From positions 1 through 6,426 of the forward strand of contig CALPSU020000147.1 in assembly GCA_943326315.2 (NCBI GenBank): 6,426 bases of DNA. The letters are read 5' to 3'. This document shows positions 4,814 through 6,426 of the stretch, piece after piece. The translations under genes and the position numbers were made by a program. The first letter of the stretch is position 1. Every line of letters starts with the position of its first letter. The DNA is from Chryseobacterium gleum (lineage in GTDB: Bacteria; Bacteroidota; Bacteroidia; Flavobacteriales_D; Crocinitomicaceae). The notes under the pieces were generated by a model that searched no databases, was not told the DNA's origin, and saw only the letters and a program-made list of their open reading frames with translations.

Positions 4814-6426
4814 CTAATTACTTTCAATCTTAAAAAATGAAACAGCTTTCTGTAATTCTTCTGCTTGATAATTTAATTCTTGAGCTCCTTTTAACATTTC
4901 TTCAGCTGTTCTAGCATTATCTTGAACAACATTATTTAATATTTGTATTGAATTATTTATTTGTTCAGCACCTGCGCTTTGTTCAATGCTAGAAGCAGTA
5001 ATTTCTTGAATTAAATCCGAAGTTGTTTGAATATTTGGCACTACTTCACTTAGCATTTTTCCAGATTTTTGAGATAAATAAACACTTTTTACAGAAAGAC
5101 CGTCGATCTCATTAGCAGCACCTTGACTTACCTCAGCTAGTTTCCTCACTTCAGCAGCAACAACCGCAAAGCCTCGACCATGCTCACCAGCCCTTGCGGC
5201 CTCTACCGCTGCATTGAGTGCTAATAAATTAGTTTGTCTCGAAATTTCACCGATTATAGTAATTTTATTTGCAATTAACTTCATTGAAGTTTCAGTATCA
5301 AAAACAGATTCTTTACTTTCCAGAATATCTATAGAAGCTTTGGTAGATATTTTTTCAGTTTGTCTGGAATTTGAAGTATTTTGTTGAATGTTAGCAGTAA
5401 TCTCTTCCATAGAAGAAGAAATTTCTTGAACAGAATTTGCTTGATTTGTAACCCCTTTTGAAAGTTGTTGTGCTGAATTAGAAATTTCTTGACTAGCTTC
5501 AGTTAAATTGTCTGCGCTAGTAATTACTTTCGTTATCAAATCATTTAATATTTCAATTGTTTTATTTAAAGATTCCCCCATCATTTTCAATTCTCCTTTT
5601 GAATCAATTGAATATCTATAAGTCAAATCTCCGATTGCCAAAGCGCTTATTACTCTTTTAACTTCTTCTGAGGCTTCGTGATTTTCAATTTGAGATTCTT
5701 TTTGAGATAAAAGCACGTCAATTGTTTTATTTAATGAATCTCCCATTATTTTCAAATCACTTGATGAATTGATTGAATATTTTTGAGAGAAATCACCTTT
5801 AGTAATTGAATTCAATACTCTTGTAACTTCATTTGAGGCATTTTTAGTAGCTAAAGATGCTTCTGTAGCTGAAGTGATATCAGTAGCAATTTTCACTATC
5901 TTTTCAATTCTACCCGTTTCGTCTTTTATAGGAGAATAAACCGATTGTAACCATACTATTTTCCCCGTTTTGGAAATGAATTTATAAGTATCATTAAATG
6001 ATTTTCCGTTTGCTAAATCAACCCAATATTTTCTATATTCATCCGTTTTAGAATACTTTGAATCGATAAATATCTTATGATTTTTACCTACTATTTCTTC
6101 TAAAGTATATTCCATTAATTTAAGAAAATTATCATTCGCCTTTAATACATTTCCTAGTTTGTCAAATTCTACAAAAGCATAAGAAGCATCAATTGCATTT
6201 AAAACTCCAATTGCAGCTTGTTTTTCATACGTTTCTTTGGTTATGTCAAATCGAATACCCATATATTTTTCAGGTTTTCCATTTTCACCCAGAACAGGCA
6301 TAAAAGCTCCCTCAATATAATATGGTGTCTTATCCTTTTTTTGATTTTTCACAAATGCTCTAAATATTTCACCTTTTCCTATTGTTGCCCACATTGCTTT
6401 AAATGCTTCTTTGGGCATATCCGGAT
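4814..6426 (-). CDS. Soluble PAS-PAS-polyHAMP methyl-accepting chemotaxis protein, 5'-truncated by right edge
   Basis: This paralogue of the neighbouring receptor is cut by the right edge. The open frame continues through the ATG at 6416-6418 into GAT, CCG and the last two bases of a His codon, so that Met is the M of an HPDMP motif and not a start. Numbering from that Met, the rest of the Aer-like PAS1 is residues 1-58 (F6, W10, N25, Y33 conserved), and PAS2 is about 72-182. Two HAMP-like repeats of 55-residue period lie at about 190-294, and the hairpin tip at about 390-431. The protein ends in SFFKIESN with no tail, so it lacks the CheR/CheB tether of its partner. It aligns with the neighbour over all 534 residues with no net length change. 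Two candidate methylation pairs are Gln-Glu (330-331, 513-514) rather than Glu-Glu. Near the tip LAEVS replaces LAERS. The part in view has no membrane segment. It is presumably a redox or oxygen sensor in the same array. Confidence 0.93.
   Translation of the reverse strand, partial: PDMPKEAFKAMWATIGKGEIFRAFVKNQKKDKTPYYIEGAFMPVLGENGKPEKYMGIRFDITKETYEKQAAIGVLNAIDASYAFVEFDKLGNVLKANDNFLKLMEYTLEEIVGKNHKIFIDSKYSKTDEYRKYWVDLANGKSFNDTYKFISKTGKIVWLQSVYSPIKDETGRIEKIVKIATDITSATEASLATKNASNEVTRVLNSITKGDFSQKYSINSSSDLKIMGDSLNKTIDVLLSQKESQIENHEASEEVKRVISALAIGDLTYRYSIDSKGELKMMGESLNKTIEILNDLITKVITSADNLTEASQEISNSAQQLSKGVTNQANSVQEISSSMEEITANIQQNTSNSRQTEKISTKASIDILESKESVFDTETSMKLIANKITIIGEISRQTNLLALNAAVEAARAGEHGRGFAVVAAEVRKLAEVSQGAANEIDGLSVKSVYLSQKSGKMLSEVVPNIQTTSDLIQEITASSIEQSAGAEQINNSIQILNNVVQDNARTAEEMLKGAQELNYQAEELQKAVSFFKIESN

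Noticed and set aside
5150..5215. Locally GC-richer patch in the truncated receptor as a sign of horizontal transfer
   Set aside because: It encodes the most conserved hairpin tip, where residue choice (Ala, Gly, Arg) raises GC. It is short, and the flanks match the surroundings.
6416..6418. ATG as the start of the truncated receptor
   Set aside because: The frame stays open to the window edge, reading HPDMP through it. This is the Met of the PAS motif aligned with Met157 of the complete paralogue.
2583..6426. Receptor pair as one gene split by a frameshift or a mobile-element insertion
   Set aside because: Each has its own complete signalling hairpin and stop, and the complete one has its own start. 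No terminal repeats or transposase sequence are present.

Overview
The window is AT-rich and looks like a Bacteroidota chromosome (flavobacterial or cytophagal type). None of the five visible starts has a purine-rich Shine-Dalgarno; their leaders are A/T-only or nearly so. The best promoter candidate has the TTG-N19-TAnnTTT form known from Flavobacterium. The phylum is an inference, and no rRNA or other taxonomic marker is present.

Every real gene lies on the minus strand, so transcription runs from high to low coordinates. From right to left: a 5'-truncated soluble chemoreceptor (4814-6426); a complete paralogous soluble chemoreceptor of 739 residues with a CheR/CheB-type C-terminal pentapeptide (2433-4652); a strong hairpin terminator (2387-2426) and a candidate promoter (2319-2348); then a compact run of a Soj/ParA-type ATPase (1538-2284), a STAS-domain protein (1016-1534), a single-domain CheY (572-940) and the N-terminal part of CheA (1-572, running off the left edge). 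A near-perfect 14-bp inverted repeat (959-990) sits just upstream of cheY.

The genes read as one cytoplasmic chemosensory module. Both receptors lack visible transmembrane segments. Each carries a PAS domain with the flavin-pocket residues of E. coli Aer (in the truncated copy, those that fall inside the window), then a second PAS, two HAMP-like repeats and a canonical signalling hairpin. They would control CheA, which phosphorylates CheY. A ParA ATPase beside soluble receptors recalls Rhodobacter sphaeroides PpfA/TlpT, where a ParA homologue positions and segregates the cytoplasmic receptor cluster. The STAS protein occupies the place of the small CheS/orf2 gene found between receptor and cheY in alphaproteobacterial che operons. 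What CheY acts on (gliding, pili, gene expression or a flagellum) cannot be told from this window; no motility gene is visible.

There is no stretch over 300 bases without a gene. The gaps are 75 bp (941-1015), 3 bp (1535-1537), 148 bp (2285-2432) and 161 bp (4653-4813).
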